Both the position numbers and the translations under genes were made by a program. A DNA stretch of 64,000 nucleotides. Origin: Sipunculus nudus (lineage: Eukaryota > Annelida > Sipuncula > Golfingiida > Sipunculidae). The DNA lies in assembly GCA_026874595.1 (NCBI GenBank), contig CM049318.1:50496750-50560749 (forward strand), read 5' to 3'. Shown one piece after another: positions 11,770 to 22,378 of the stretch (within the stretch, counting starts at the first letter, position 1; the number at the start of each line of letters is the position of its first letter). The notes beneath the pieces were generated by a model. It was not told where the DNA came from and did not search any database. It saw only the letters and a program-made list of their open reading frames with translations.

Positions 11770-12340
11770 ATGCCACTAGGGAAAAAAAACACAACCTGCC
11801 TCTGTGTCAAGCAAATTCTGATGCAACTTCTTACAAGAAAAAGGCTGCTGCCTGGGGTGAGATTCATGAAAGCTTTTGCAGTGCCAGCATTGGGTGACGA
11901 ATTTCAGCAGTCACAGCAAACAAGTAAAACTGACAGGAGGTGGACCTCCACTTAAGCCACCTGATGACATGACAATAAAAATTAAAGATCTACTTGTAAA
12001 GGAATTTTTGGAAATCAACAATCCCTACGATGATGATGCAAATGATACCAGAGCTGACACACAACAAAAGGATGAAGCTGAATCCCAGGATTCAGTGAGC
12101 ATCAACAGTGAAATAAGCAGCGATTCTATAAGGTCACCATCAAGCAGCATTTGTGAGCAGCTTCCTTCTTCCACCCAAAGATGCACAAGTATTTCCACAA
12201 CTATTGCTGAAGGTGGACATTGCAGCAGTTCTTTGACAAGTACGCCAAGAACACCCCCGGCAACACAAAGTGCATCACAAACCCTCAGTAGCACCTGTCA
12301 GGTTGCCAGCGTAATATTCCCAGATATATTGACTAAATAA
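11770..12340 (+). pseudogene. PIF/Harbinger Myb/SANT-like DNA-binding ORF, frameshifted
   Basis: The first part, read across shifting frames (11840-11940), shows a tryptophan-containing helix region. It leads into LTGGGPPLKPP (about 11930-11963), a signature seen in Myb/SANT-like proteins that accompany PIF/Harbinger transposases. The rest is acidic and serine-rich. In this superfamily the protein helps the transposase enter the nucleus and bind the transposon ends. At least two frameshifts separate the helices from the TGGGPP block. The transposase ORF 0.8 kb downstream fits a two-gene Harbinger element. Confidence 0.65.
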
Positions 12341-13151
12341 ACAGTTACAAAGATGACACAAGCTAAAGTTTTAACAGTCTAAAATCAGTTTTGCTAAATA
12401 TGTTTTCATTTGCTAAAAAATGTTTTCATTCATTTACATCTAATTTAGAAAGTATATGACCGTTCAAAGAAATTGATGGAAGTATGGACAGAAATGCATA
12501 CAGAATCCAGAAGAAGATCTCATGCCGTTTTGGCCTACATTGTATTTATTTGTACCAGGGATTAAAATTGGTGCATATATGGTTTTTGATTGATTGATTA
12601 TAATTAAACTTCACAATATGGATTAGATTTTATTTAACAACTATTTTATCTTTTATCCTTTCTAGTTTGGTTGTCATTTTATCTTTCGTTGCTATTCTTG
12701 CTGTTTTACTTGACAAGATTTTAGTTATGTGATTTTCTTTAATATGCATGAGAGTAATTTTGATATAGATACTAATTGTGGTTTTTGAGGTTAATAGCAT
12801 TTTATACTTTAATACATATATGAACGTTTACTTTTTAACAGTTCATAAATTCATTTTTTCATATTCAGTTTATTGAATAAGAGATCCACCACGTATCTTA
12901 ATTCATTTGGTTTATTGTGACATGTTAAAGTTTGTCATATTTTATGATCTGCGACAGAAGGATTGCTAGACATTTGAAATCTCATGATAACACAGCTCAT
13001 TTGCTTTTGAGATATTGCACTTACTACCAGTAAGCATCTAAGACACTCACTTGTAATTTTAAGCTGTTATTTGCATTTTACTTAGACATTGTTTTCTTCA
13101 GGCAGATATGCCATTTATGTTGTTATGATTACAAAGTCTGTGTAATCAGTA
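12341..13151. other. Spacer between Harbinger ORFs
   Basis: AT-rich and without coding similarity. It presumably belongs to the Harbinger element, whose terminal inverted repeats I could not identify. Confidence 0.5.
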
Positions 13152-14602
13152 ATGGATGTGATATATCAATATGGATCCCTGCAGGAAGTCCTCGATGATC
13201 ACGAAATACTGGCTGGACCAGAAAGTGTTATCTCTGATCGGGTAAATCCTTTTGAATTGTTCAGGGATCTTGAATTTATCAGAAGATTTCGTCTGTCAAA
13301 ACAAAGTGTAATTGAGTTGACTGATATAATATATTTAGATGTCGCCCCGAAATCAACCAAATGCCAAGACATCCCTCCTCACTTAAGGTGTTGATAGCAC
13401 TTCAATATTTTGCAACAGGTTGTTTCCAGATAACAGTTGGTGATTTAGTCAGGATTCATCAGACAACTGTGAGCAGAATCGGTAAGCGTGTTTCGACTGC
13501 TTTTGCGAGAAAAAGGTTGACATTCATAAGTTTCCTGAAAGAGAAAATGCACAACATGTCATGCAACAATTTCATCAAATTGCTGAACTTCCAACAGTCA
13601 TAGCTGCCATTGACTGCACACACATAAAAATAGCAAACCCATGTGGCGAAGACTCTGCAAGGTTCATTAACTGCAAGGGTTTCTATTCGCTCAACTGTCA
13701 GTAAACTTGTGACGGAAATATGGCTTATACAAGCGTAGTCACCAGATGGCCAGGCAGTGCCCATGATTCCCGGATATTCAGGGAATCGGCTCTTTGTCGT
13801 GACCTTGAGAGGAGTAATAGTGATGGACAAAATGGTATTATTTTAGGTGATGCTGGCTACCCTTCAATGCCTTATCTCATGACCCCTGTGAACAATTCTA
13901 ACACAGCAGCCAAACGGCGCTACAACTTTGCCTATTCTCAAACCATAGGGATTGTTGAGAGAGCATTCGGCCTTCTCAAAAGGCAATTTGCTTGCGTGCA
14001 TTTTGGAATATTGGTTTAATAAGAAACTGTATTCCCAGTGAACTGTAGTCTCCATATAACATAACTTCGCTCTTGTCAGAGACGAAGAAAATTGCGGTAA
14101 TGGGTCATACACAGCCAGGTTAGGGCTTAGGCCAAGGATAGTTTAAGTTGCATTTTTTTAATGTTGGGATGCTACTCAGACATATGAAAACCATTTTTTT
14201 AGCAATATATATATTTTTAATAGTCACCCTAGCACTTCATTCATATCTGTAATGGCGATTCCTTTGATAACACTAAAAAAAGCGCAAAGTTCTTGTTGTT
14301 CCATTCAATACGGTCATGTCATAACAAGGCAAGATGGCGATCGGCACGAAACGTCCAGCCTGACAGCTGAGCTCCGAGGTTTGTTCTTTCAAAATTATAT
14401 AGTAAAAAAATAATTAAGATTTTCAGAAAACTACGTTTACGAAATAAAACAGATTCCAAATTATTTGAGAAAATACGGTATAGATATTCTTCCTGAAATA
14501 ATGAATGTACCGGACAATGAGGAACCACATGGTCATGGCCATGTTGCACAAAACTGTTTGGTGCAACAAATAAGAAATAGGTTGATATCACGCTTTCTGT
14601 AA
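13152..14602 (+). pseudogene. PIF/Harbinger transposase (HARBI1-like), broken
   Basis: The N-terminal part (13152-13394) is followed by an HTH-like stretch, LVRIHQTTVSRI (near 13445-13480). The three catalytic positions of the DDE domain appear as AIDCTH (near 13607), LGDAGYP (near 13846) and VERAFGLLKRQF (near 13957-13990). A C-terminal segment (about 14440-14602) ends VQQIRNRLISRF, as such transposases do. Breaks include a shift near 13385, another near 13530, a TAA at 13702 and two stops near 14018. About 350 bases of unrelated sequence precede the C-terminal part. It would cut and paste the element in the nucleus but is inactive here. Confidence 0.75.
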
Positions 14603-14805
14603 GAAATGTGCATTAACTCTACGTGCACGTACTAAACACTTTGGTAGAATCAAGTTGATATTGAAAAAAAACAAATTAAGCTTTGTTACTTTTGTGTTTG
14701 TTCTGTTACACTTTCAAAGAACAATGGTCACCTACCATAACTGAAAAAATGAGGCTTGATAACATGGTATGAATTTACCTGTTGCATTTCAGTACCATTT
14801 CCTGG

Positions 14806-15180
14806 TCTATACCTACCTGAAGTCCTTGTATTGGTCTATACCTACCTGTAGTCCTTGTATTAGTCTATCTATACCTACCTGTAGTCCTTGTATTGGTCTG
14901 TACCTACCTGTAGTCCTTGTATTGGTCTATCTATACCTACCTGTAGTTCTTGTATTGGTCTATACCTACCTGTAGTCCTTGTATTGGTCTATCTATACCT
15001 ACCTGTAGTTCTTGTATTGGTCTATACCTACCTGTAGTTATTGTATTGGTCTATATCTACCTGTAGTTATTGTTTGGTCTATAACTACCCGAGTTCTTGA
15101 AAAGTCTGTACTTACCTGTAGTTCTTGTATTGCTCTGTGCCTACCTATAGGTCTTGTCCTTGTCTGTACTTATCTGTATT
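14806..15180 (+). repeat. Minisatellite with alternating 29- and 33-bp units
   Basis: About 13 tandem copies of a unit reading roughly TGGTCTATACCTACC followed by TGTAGTCCTTGTAT. Some units carry an extra TCTA, making 33 bp. The last four units drift in sequence and length. The encoded Leu/Tyr-rich frame is a by-product. Confidence 0.9.
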
Positions 15181-15695
15181 TATGCACTTGACCTCTGCGT
15201 GCCTTCAGATTGTAGTTTCAGCATAGCAAAATCTACCATTTATCTTTCTGTCTTCATTATTTATCTCCTTTGTATAATAAATTGTTATTAATGTTTCTAT
15301 CATCCTTTATCTATGCATAAAATGCTATCTTTAATATATGTAAATATCTCATGGATTGACAGATAAAATTATCTCTTTGGGCCACTCTGAAAGTGCTGCA
15401 TTTCTATGCTTGAATCTATTATGATATCATGAGTCATCTGTCCATATGACTAGAGTAAGTTCCAAGTATCTCTGAAAGAATATTGCTTTAAAAATTGAAA
15501 AATTTTCTGTGCAAAACCCATATTTGAATAATATAAAAAAATTCTGCTAAAATCATGCTAGCTCTTAAGCTTATAAGTTAGTCTAGCGTTTAACTACCCC
15601 CCGGGCAGGTCTAACTTTTCGGGAGCTAATCAGCTTAGTTAAACCCCAACAAATATTAGTCCACCCATCAGCATATGGATTATAGTTAGTACGCC
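15181..15695. other. Non-coding interval
   Basis: AT-rich with no recognisable feature until the YR-element scrap near 15700. Confidence 0.5.
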
Positions 15696-15755
15696 TTTTA
15701 ACCATGGAATATCCTTTAATCCACCTTTAGTCTGTCCATCAGCATACGGCTCAAA

Positions 15756-16013
15756 GTGTTCTTAGAAAATTCAGAGTACTCAAAAGATTCAGTTGATTAT
15801 ATGGTTGATGGTTTTAATAAAGGTTTCTCACTGGGTTTTATGAGAATATGCAAGCCACTTAAATCCAAACATGTGCTGTCCCTCCAAGAAAATCAAAATT
15901 CAGTTGACTCAAAAAATAAAATTTCCCCTATTGCCAGATGCACCACATGTGGAAAATTGAAGGTTTACAATGAAAAGTATGCCTTTAAATGCATCCACAA
16001 TCTTTCTAAATAG
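15756..16013 (+). pseudogene. Fragment of a tyrosine-recombinase retroelement RT ORF (N-terminal linker)
   Basis: The frame reads FLENSEYSKDSVDYMVDGF then NKGFSLGF. This parallels the start of the RT ORF in element F (DLLAEVGY ... FLYSGFLEGFDIGY, near 61100-61200) and a matching stretch in element E (near 53345-53408). Shared features are an aromatic ending a short helix, then GF-x2-GF-x-hydrophobic-G. The RT core that should follow is absent and the frame ends after a CTTCGK-like stretch. It is a third, very short trace of this family in the window. Confidence 0.45.
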
Positions 16014-16892
16014 TATAGTGTTCTATGTCAGATATATTGATCAACAAGGAATGTTGTGCCAAAATGGATTTTATGGGCTAACTTTGTCAATTTTTATGTA
16101 CTGATTAAAAAAATACCAGGTGCCATTTTTTCAAGCCAGGTCTTAAGCCGCCAATTAGAATTTCAAAATGGCCGCCATTTTTCTTGTTTTTCAAAATGGG
16201 CAGAGTTTACTGAACACAGAAGCTCTGCATATTAATTTAAGAAGTACATCCATCATTGACAAAAGTTTATTCTTTACCCTGATTTATATCTTTTACGCAC
16301 CCTAATTTTAAGCTCCCTGTGAGCTAATGCTATGCTGCAATGTCAGGCCCTATGATCTCACCATATATAAACATGAGACATAACTTCGCATAACATCACA
16401 AACTATTTTGCTGTGCAGAACTAGCTAACACAGCTGAACAACAATGACAACGCAGATAGACGATTTTGCCAGACATTACCAAGCACAACACGGAGTGTCA
16501 ACTGAGGAATTATGAAAATTAACTGATTGTTACTGGTCAAGAGTGGGGACATTTTGCAGATGATTACAAATACGTGTATATGGTCTGAATGCTGAACTGA
16601 ATGTACTGTTCGACATCGACAGCAATGGATATACCTTGTCACAGTGATATTGTGTGTTATACGAACATTCTTTCGTGTCATCTTACTGTGAGTACATTTA
16701 TTTGCCCCATATCATTTCAGAGCTAAACATATTGCTGTCATATACAACGCATATGAAACATCCCAGGTCAGTGATACAACAATTTTGGTACTATTGACAT
16801 TACACAGTGTTCTCGGATACGGGCACTCATGGCAGGGGCGCCGCCAAAAAAAGTTTTCTTTTAAATAGACCAGCTGATAGATTTTTTTCCAT
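16014..16892. other. Non-coding interval
   Basis: No coding similarity. It may contain the leader or 5' flank of element G, but no LTR pair could be found. Confidence 0.4.
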
Positions 16893-18675
16893 ATGGAAAC
16901 AATGTATGTCTATACACTCCTCTACTTTAGTCAAAGTGGGTATTTGGTGCCGTACATATTAGAAGGTATGGAGGATAAGGGCTTATGCAATTACAACCCA
17001 TTCAAGTTAACAGACGAGCAGTGTAAAAGCCCCTCAATAATATTTAGCAAGTTTGAAGAAAGCCTAAACGTAAAGAAACCTAACCCAGCAGCGGCTATGC
17101 TTGATCTACATTTTATGTATCAAGATAAACATGAAACACTTGATAAGTTTTACACCTGGCTGAAATAAAAAACAACAGGCTGTGGCTTCATCAATACTGA
17201 TGAGGAATTTATTAACATTATTATTCAGAGTTTGGCAAGCACACCTATACCAGAATTTCAAAAGTGGTTTCTAGACCTAGGCCCTAACAACTGCAATATG
17301 TGGCTTGAAACTGTGCTCGCAGGAGGTCGTAAACATAAAAGCATGATTGCTAATATGAAACATTTAAAAGATAAAACACAACTTCAACAACTTGAAAACC
17401 CCACCTGATTTTAGGAACAAAACAGAACTGCAGGAATTCTTAGGTGCCATCACATACCTAGCACCAATCATTCATAATTTATTATCTCAGGCAGAACCAC
17501 TGAGAGCACTTCTGAGCATGGATGTACTATCTGAGTGGCCGGAGGATGATCATCATCAATTCAAAGAGCTAAAAAACACCATTAGCAAAGAAGCTTGTTG
17601 AAACTACTATGACTTAATGGTTGACGCAAGTCAGAAAGATCTAGGAGCTGCATTGCTACAACCTGATAGAAAAGCAGATAGTACTTATCTGTAGCATTCG
17701 CCAGCAAAGCATTGTCAGATCCACAGAAACTATCTCAACATAGAAACGTGAAATGTTGGCAGTATAATCTGGTGTTAAACAGTTTTACGTATATATCTCT
17801 ACAACAGACTATTTACTGTGATATCTGATCACAAGCCATAAGAGATGATTTGTAAGAAACTAATTAACGCAGCCCCACTGAGACTACAAGCTATGATGCT
17901 CGATATACAAGGTTATGAATATACTGTGAAATATTGCCCAGGAAAGAATATTGGACTCGCTGATGCCCTGAGCAGATTGCCAAACCTGCTAAATGCTGAG
18001 GATGTTCCTATCTATGTATGTGTCGAACATACACCTTTAAGCAAAGACAAGCTGAACGATATCAAAGAACCACCACAGGCAGATCCAACACTGAGTGAAT
18101 TCAAACTTATTGTTTTCCATTGATGGCCACAACAACTGCCCAGAAATTTACAGCAATTTTGGTCCATTCAGGATGAACTAGGCATTGATGACAGACTCAT
18201 CATGAAAGGTGAATATATATATTCCAGAGCCACTCAGGCAAGGATTTCTCTTTAACTTGCATACTGGTCTCCTTGGTATAATTAAAACACAGCTATGAGC
18301 CAGGAAACATGTATATTGGCCGTATATGAACAAAGACATTGAACTTATGTGTAAACAGTGTACAGTATGTCAGACAAAATGGATTTTAGAATTTCAAAAC
18401 TTTGTGACAGCATGGGGTATACAACATGATACATCATCTCCTTGGTATCCCAGGTCAAATTCTATGGATTCATAGAAAGGCAGACAGCAACTGTCAAACA
18501 CACCATAACAAAAGCATTAGAAGCAAACAAGGATGTAAAACTAGCTTTACTCAGCTTAAGGACTACACCTATTGATAGTAAGATTGACAGCCCACCAGAA
18601 CTGATGTTTCAAAGGAAAGTGAATGATACACTCCCAAGTAAGATTGTGTATAAACAGTTAACCAGTACACAGTGA
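16893..18675 (+). pseudogene. pol: Gypsy element G, internally deleted gag-pol
   Basis: A gag-like part (16893-17395) jumps directly to the RT thumb and connection (17392-17601). RNase H remnants follow, with the DASQKDLGAALLQ block near 17625 and LADALSRLPN near 17960. Part of the integrase zinc-binding domain remains (HTGLLG near 18262, then a CKQCTVCQ block near 18352). The integrase core is deleted and its end remains (18386-18675). Residues resemble element D (for example TTPIDS and ALSRLPN), so it belongs to the same lineage. Several stops and two large deletions make it dead. No LTRs were found. Confidence 0.8.
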
Positions 18676-18722
18676 ATGTAATGAAACCTGCATATATTAC
18701 AGACTGTGTACTGGTTAACTGT
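18654..18722. repeat. Perfect 20-bp inverted repeat (hairpin)
   Basis: Bases 18654-18673 are perfectly complementary to 18703-18722, with a 29-base loop. It lies exactly at the 3' edge of element G's coding remnant. Confidence 0.9.
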
Positions 18723-19329
18723 CTGAGTAAAGCCACAGTATTTGACTCTATACAGCTAATTATAACAGTTATTGATGAATGGATTTCTTTGTACTTATTT
18801 AAGGATGTAATGGTTTATGTATGCACTAGTACATTGTATTTCATCTGTATTTCCTCCCACTTAGATATTTCTTACTTTCTCTTTTGTCCACTAGTTTCCA
18901 AACATGTTCCGTGTTTGGTGTTCCATACCAAAGTGGCCTCAATTGTTATCAACGAGACTCCATAGTCTGACAGCCATTATAAGGAACATATATGTGCTAT
19001 TATACAAACGATCAACTTCTATTCAACGTGTTAGTGCATATTACAAAAGAACGATGGAACTTATGGAATATAGTCTTGGTCTCTGTGTTACTGTATGGCA
19101 AAAGGATTATACCAGTGTTTGTGTTGAAACGTCCTAGCGCAACTGCACCAACATTAGTTTGGAAACTCTGTGTGGGCTCTACCTAAGGATACACAAGGTT
19201 ACAAGGAGCTCTGGTCATACTGCCATGCTGCTTACAAACAGGAAGTGACCTAACTGTCACATGATTATAGTCTCTGTACATAGTGACCTCTGGTCATTAC
19301 CCTGTGTGATATGAACCATGACATAACAA
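18723..19329. other. Non-coding interval left of element B
   Basis: Open frames here show no known domain. It may include the 3' untranslated part of element G. Confidence 0.4.
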
Positions 19330-19351
19330 ACATAGTTAGCTCAACAGGGAG
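19329..19351 (+). repeat. tRNA-like (SINE-type) sequence, left half, split by element B
   Basis: TAGCTCAACAGG resembles a tRNA internal A box. The sequence is interrupted after GGGAG (19347-19351), the target duplication of element B. It continues at 24146 with a B-box-like GGTTCAAGC and a T run. The original locus was therefore probably a tRNA pseudogene or tRNA-derived SINE. Confidence 0.5.
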
Positions 19352-19510
19352 TGTTGCATATCAGAATAATGTCACAATAGTTAATGATGTCGCCACCAGA
19401 TGGCAGCAACAACCGATGACTTGTATATGTATGAGTGATATAACCGCGCAGTAATATAATAAAATATAGTTCCAAAATGGCGTGGTTTGCTTGACATGTG
19501 ACGCACAACA
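19352..19510 (+). repeat. 5' LTR of element B
   Basis: 159 bp, beginning TGTTGCAT and ending CACAACA, with AATAAA at 19458-19463. It matches 23987-24145 except for three transitions. Confidence 0.97.
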
Positions 19511-19529
19511 TGGTGTCAGAAAAGGGATG
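19511..19529 (+). promoter_or_regulatory. Primer-binding site of element B
   Basis: TGGTGTCAGAAAAGGGATG follows the LTR with no spacer. TGGTGTCAGA is complementary to the usual 3' end of animal leucine tRNAs (ending in UGACACCA), so tRNA-Leu is the likely primer. Three positions differ from what I would expect. Confidence 0.6.
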
Positions 19530-19717
19530 AAAAACTGTATTTAAACAAAGTACAGGCAATAGACAAGTGACACAAAGGACAATTAAAGAACTGTGAACCT
19601 AAAGGGCCACACAATATAGGATTACCGTCGCTGTCAGAAAAAGGTCAGCCGATCGAAAAAAAAAAGCAGACGTCGTGTCAGGTAGGCCGCCATATTGTTA
19701 AAAAAAGGAAAGACAAA

Positions 19718-22150
19718 ATGGCCGAATGTCCGAAACCTAAACAATTAGATCTGTCCTCCAATAAAACGGAAAACTGGAAACGGTTTAAGAGATCCTATGA
19801 ACTATACTCCATGAGTATTGAACTTGACAAAAAAACTGAAAAGCAACAAAGTGCTATCTTACTGAGTCTTGCGGGACCAGAAGCAACGGAAATATACGAT
19901 AGTTTCGACATACCGGTAGATGAGAGATACAAAATTGAGACAGTGCTACGAAAATTTGAAGAATTTTGTGTTAATCAGGAGAACATTACAGTGGAAAGGT
20001 ACAAATTTGGCACTAGAGTGCAGCGTGAAGGTGAGACGTTTGACTCGTTTCTTACTGATCTTAGGACTTTGATTAAAACCTGTGATTATGGTGAACTGAA
20101 GGATGACATTTTGAAAGATCATATTGTTATTGGCATAAAATCAGATACAGTAAGAGAAAGACTGTTTAGAGAAAGAAAGTTAACCCTGAGCAAAGCAATT
20201 GACATAGCAAAATCGGCAGAACTGTCACAGTCTCACATCAAAACAATATCAGGTGCTGAAGCCTTGCCATGTAATATAAACACTGTGAAAAGGTCACAAA
20301 AATATGTCAGTCAAAGACATGTAGCAAACAAAAAAGAAATTGTCTTTCAATGTCCTAAATGTGGAACAAAACACACAAGCAAAAAGTGTCCAGCATTCGG
20401 AAAGCTGTGTAAAAAATGTAATAAACCCAATCACTTTGCTGTATGCTGTAGAACACGCATGCATGACCGAAGCAGACCGAAAAGAGGAAGGAGAAAAGTG
20501 CACTATGTAGAAAACATATCTGAAGATGACCGTACAACAGATAGTGAGGACAGTGCATTTTTAATAGAGTCAGTCTTCTGCACAGAAAAAGTGGTCAAAT
20601 TAGATGCTGTATCTAATAATGAACAAGAATGGTATCAGACATTACAAATAAAAGACTGTAACAAGAAAATACAGTTCAAACTTGATTCGGGAGCACAAGC
20701 TAACATCATTCCAGTGAAATTGTACAAGAAAATAGGGGAACCAAGAAAAGGTACCATGACAAAAAGCAGTGTCCAGCTACACACGTACAATAAACAAAAT
20801 CTGAAAACAATTGGTGTTGTTGTGCTACCAGTCCAGTACAAAGATACAACACATGAGTTAGACTTTCACATTGTTGATGTTAAGTCAACGCCCATCTTGG
20901 GTTTAAAAGCACTGCTAAACATGAACTTGGTGAAAAGAGTAGAGTCTGTTGACACGGACACAAATCAGATACTGAAAAAATATGCGGAGGTATTTGACGG
21001 AATAGGAGAGCTGTCGGGCAACTATAATATACAGCTACAAACTGACGCTAAACCGATAGTACATCCAGCAAGGAGAATTGCAGAAACAATGAGACCTCGT
21101 GTAAAAAAATGTCTGGACAATATGGAAAAAGCAAAAATAATCCAGAAAGTAGAACATCCGACTGACTGGGTCAACTCTATTGTAATCGTAGAAAAGAAAA
21201 ATGGCTCGCTACGAATATGTCTCGACCCCCGAGACTTAAACAACCACATCAAAAGAGAGCACTTTCAAATACCAACCATTGAGGATATACAAGCCAAATT
21301 GGCAGGTGCCAAGTACTTCTCAACTCTTGACTGCTCAGCAGGCTATTGGCATGTTAAACTCACAGAGGACAGTGCAAACCTTACAACTTTCAACACACCG
21401 TTTGGACGGTATAAGTTCCTGCGTTTGCCGTTCGGCATAACGTCAGCGCAAGAAGTGTTCCAGAGAAAAATCAGTCAGATCTTCGAAAACACAGATGGAG
21501 TTCTGAATTACGTTGATGATATTTTAGTTTATGGAAAAACAGAACAAGAACATGACAAGCGACTCGAACAAGTTCTACAAAAATGCCAAAAAGAAAACAT
21601 CAAGCTGAAAAGAGAGAAATGCAAGATCAAAACAACAGAAACTACATATTTAGGGCACACGGTATCAGAGAAAGGGCTACTTCCAGACCCAGAGAAAATA
21701 CATGCTATACAACACATGCCAGTGCCAGAAGACAAAGCAGCAGTACAACGCCTACTAGGCATGATAAATTGGCTTGGTAAATTCATACCAAATGTATCTG
21801 AACTGACTGAACCCTTTAGACAACTGATCAAGAAAGACACAGTATTTCAGTGGCAGAAAGCACAGCAAGATTCATTTGAGAAAATCAAAGCGTTGTTGGC
21901 AGACAAACCATTACTGAGATATTTTGATGTAAACAAAGATGTAACAATCTCAACTGATGCAAGCCAAAGTGGACTTGGTGCTGTATTACTCCAGGAGGGA
22001 CAACCAGTGGCATTTGGAAGTCGTGCACTGAATGAATGTGAACAGAGATATGCACAGATAGAAAAGGAGTGTTTGGCAGTACTATATGCATGTGAAAGAT
22101 TCCATCAATATGTGTATGGGAAAATTGTCCATGTAGAAAATGATCACTAA
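19718..22150 (+). CDS. gag-pol: Element B gag-protease-RT-RNase H polyprotein, ends at a premature stop
   Basis: 810 residues from the ATG at 19718. Gag capsid-like sequence is followed by two zinc knuckles (C212-C215-H219-C224 and C231-C234-H239-C244). Next come the protease site LDSGA (322-326), RT with YVDD (598-601) and RNase H with TDAS (746-749). The frame stops at TAA 22148-22150, inside RNase H right after the conserved Asp-His. The frame stays open on the far side, so this is a nonsense change rather than a true end. Gag packages the RNA, and pol copies it in a cytoplasmic particle. Gag and pol share one frame with no visible shift site. Confidence 0.93.
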   Translation: MAECPKPKQLDLSSNKTENWKRFKRSYELYSMSIELDKKTEKQQSAILLSLAGPEATEIYDSFDIPVDERYKIETVLRKFEEFCVNQENITVERYKFGTRVQREGETFDSFLTDLRTLIKTCDYGELKDDILKDHIVIGIKSDTVRERLFRERKLTLSKAIDIAKSAELSQSHIKTISGAEALPCNINTVKRSQKYVSQRHVANKKEIVFQCPKCGTKHTSKKCPAFGKLCKKCNKPNHFAVCCRTRMHDRSRPKRGRRKVHYVENISEDDRTTDSEDSAFLIESVFCTEKVVKLDAVSNNEQEWYQTLQIKDCNKKIQFKLDSGAQANIIPVKLYKKIGEPRKGTMTKSSVQLHTYNKQNLKTIGVVVLPVQYKDTTHELDFHIVDVKSTPILGLKALLNMNLVKRVESVDTDTNQILKKYAEVFDGIGELSGNYNIQLQTDAKPIVHPARRIAETMRPRVKKCLDNMEKAKIIQKVEHPTDWVNSIVIVEKKNGSLRICLDPRDLNNHIKREHFQIPTIEDIQAKLAGAKYFSTLDCSAGYWHVKLTEDSANLTTFNTPFGRYKFLRLPFGITSAQEVFQRKISQIFENTDGVLNYVDDILVYGKTEQEHDKRLEQVLQKCQKENIKLKREKCKIKTTETTYLGHTVSEKGLLPDPEKIHAIQHMPVPEDKAAVQRLLGMINWLGKFIPNVSELTEPFRQLIKKDTVFQWQKAQQDSFEKIKALLADKPLLRYFDVNKDVTISTDASQSGLGAVLLQEGQPVAFGSRALNECEQRYAQIEKECLAVLYACERFHQYVYGKIVHVENDH

Positions 22151-22378
22151 CCACTTGAGATAATATTCAAAAAGAAACTAGCGAATGCACCACCGCGCCT
22201 TCAGAGAATGTTAATCAGACTACAGAAGTACACTATAGATCTGAAATACAAGCCAGGAAAGGAACTTTATGTGGCTGATACGCTAAGCAGAGCATATCCC
22301 CCAAAGAATGAACAGAATGCAAATAAACTTGATGAAGATATAGAATGTCACATCCACATGATAACCAGAAACATTTAA
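22151..22378 (+). pseudogene. pol: Element B pol segment between two in-frame stops
   Basis: Continues in the same frame with the end of RNase H (VADTLSRAY near 22272-22300) up to the TAA at 22376-22378. Seventy-five sense codons separate the two nonsense positions. Confidence 0.85.

Noticed and set aside
14769..14975. Leu/Tyr/Pro repetitive frame resembling a repeat protein
   Set aside because: It is a translation of the minisatellite. Units of 29 and 33 bp would shift the frame and no start or splice context is present.
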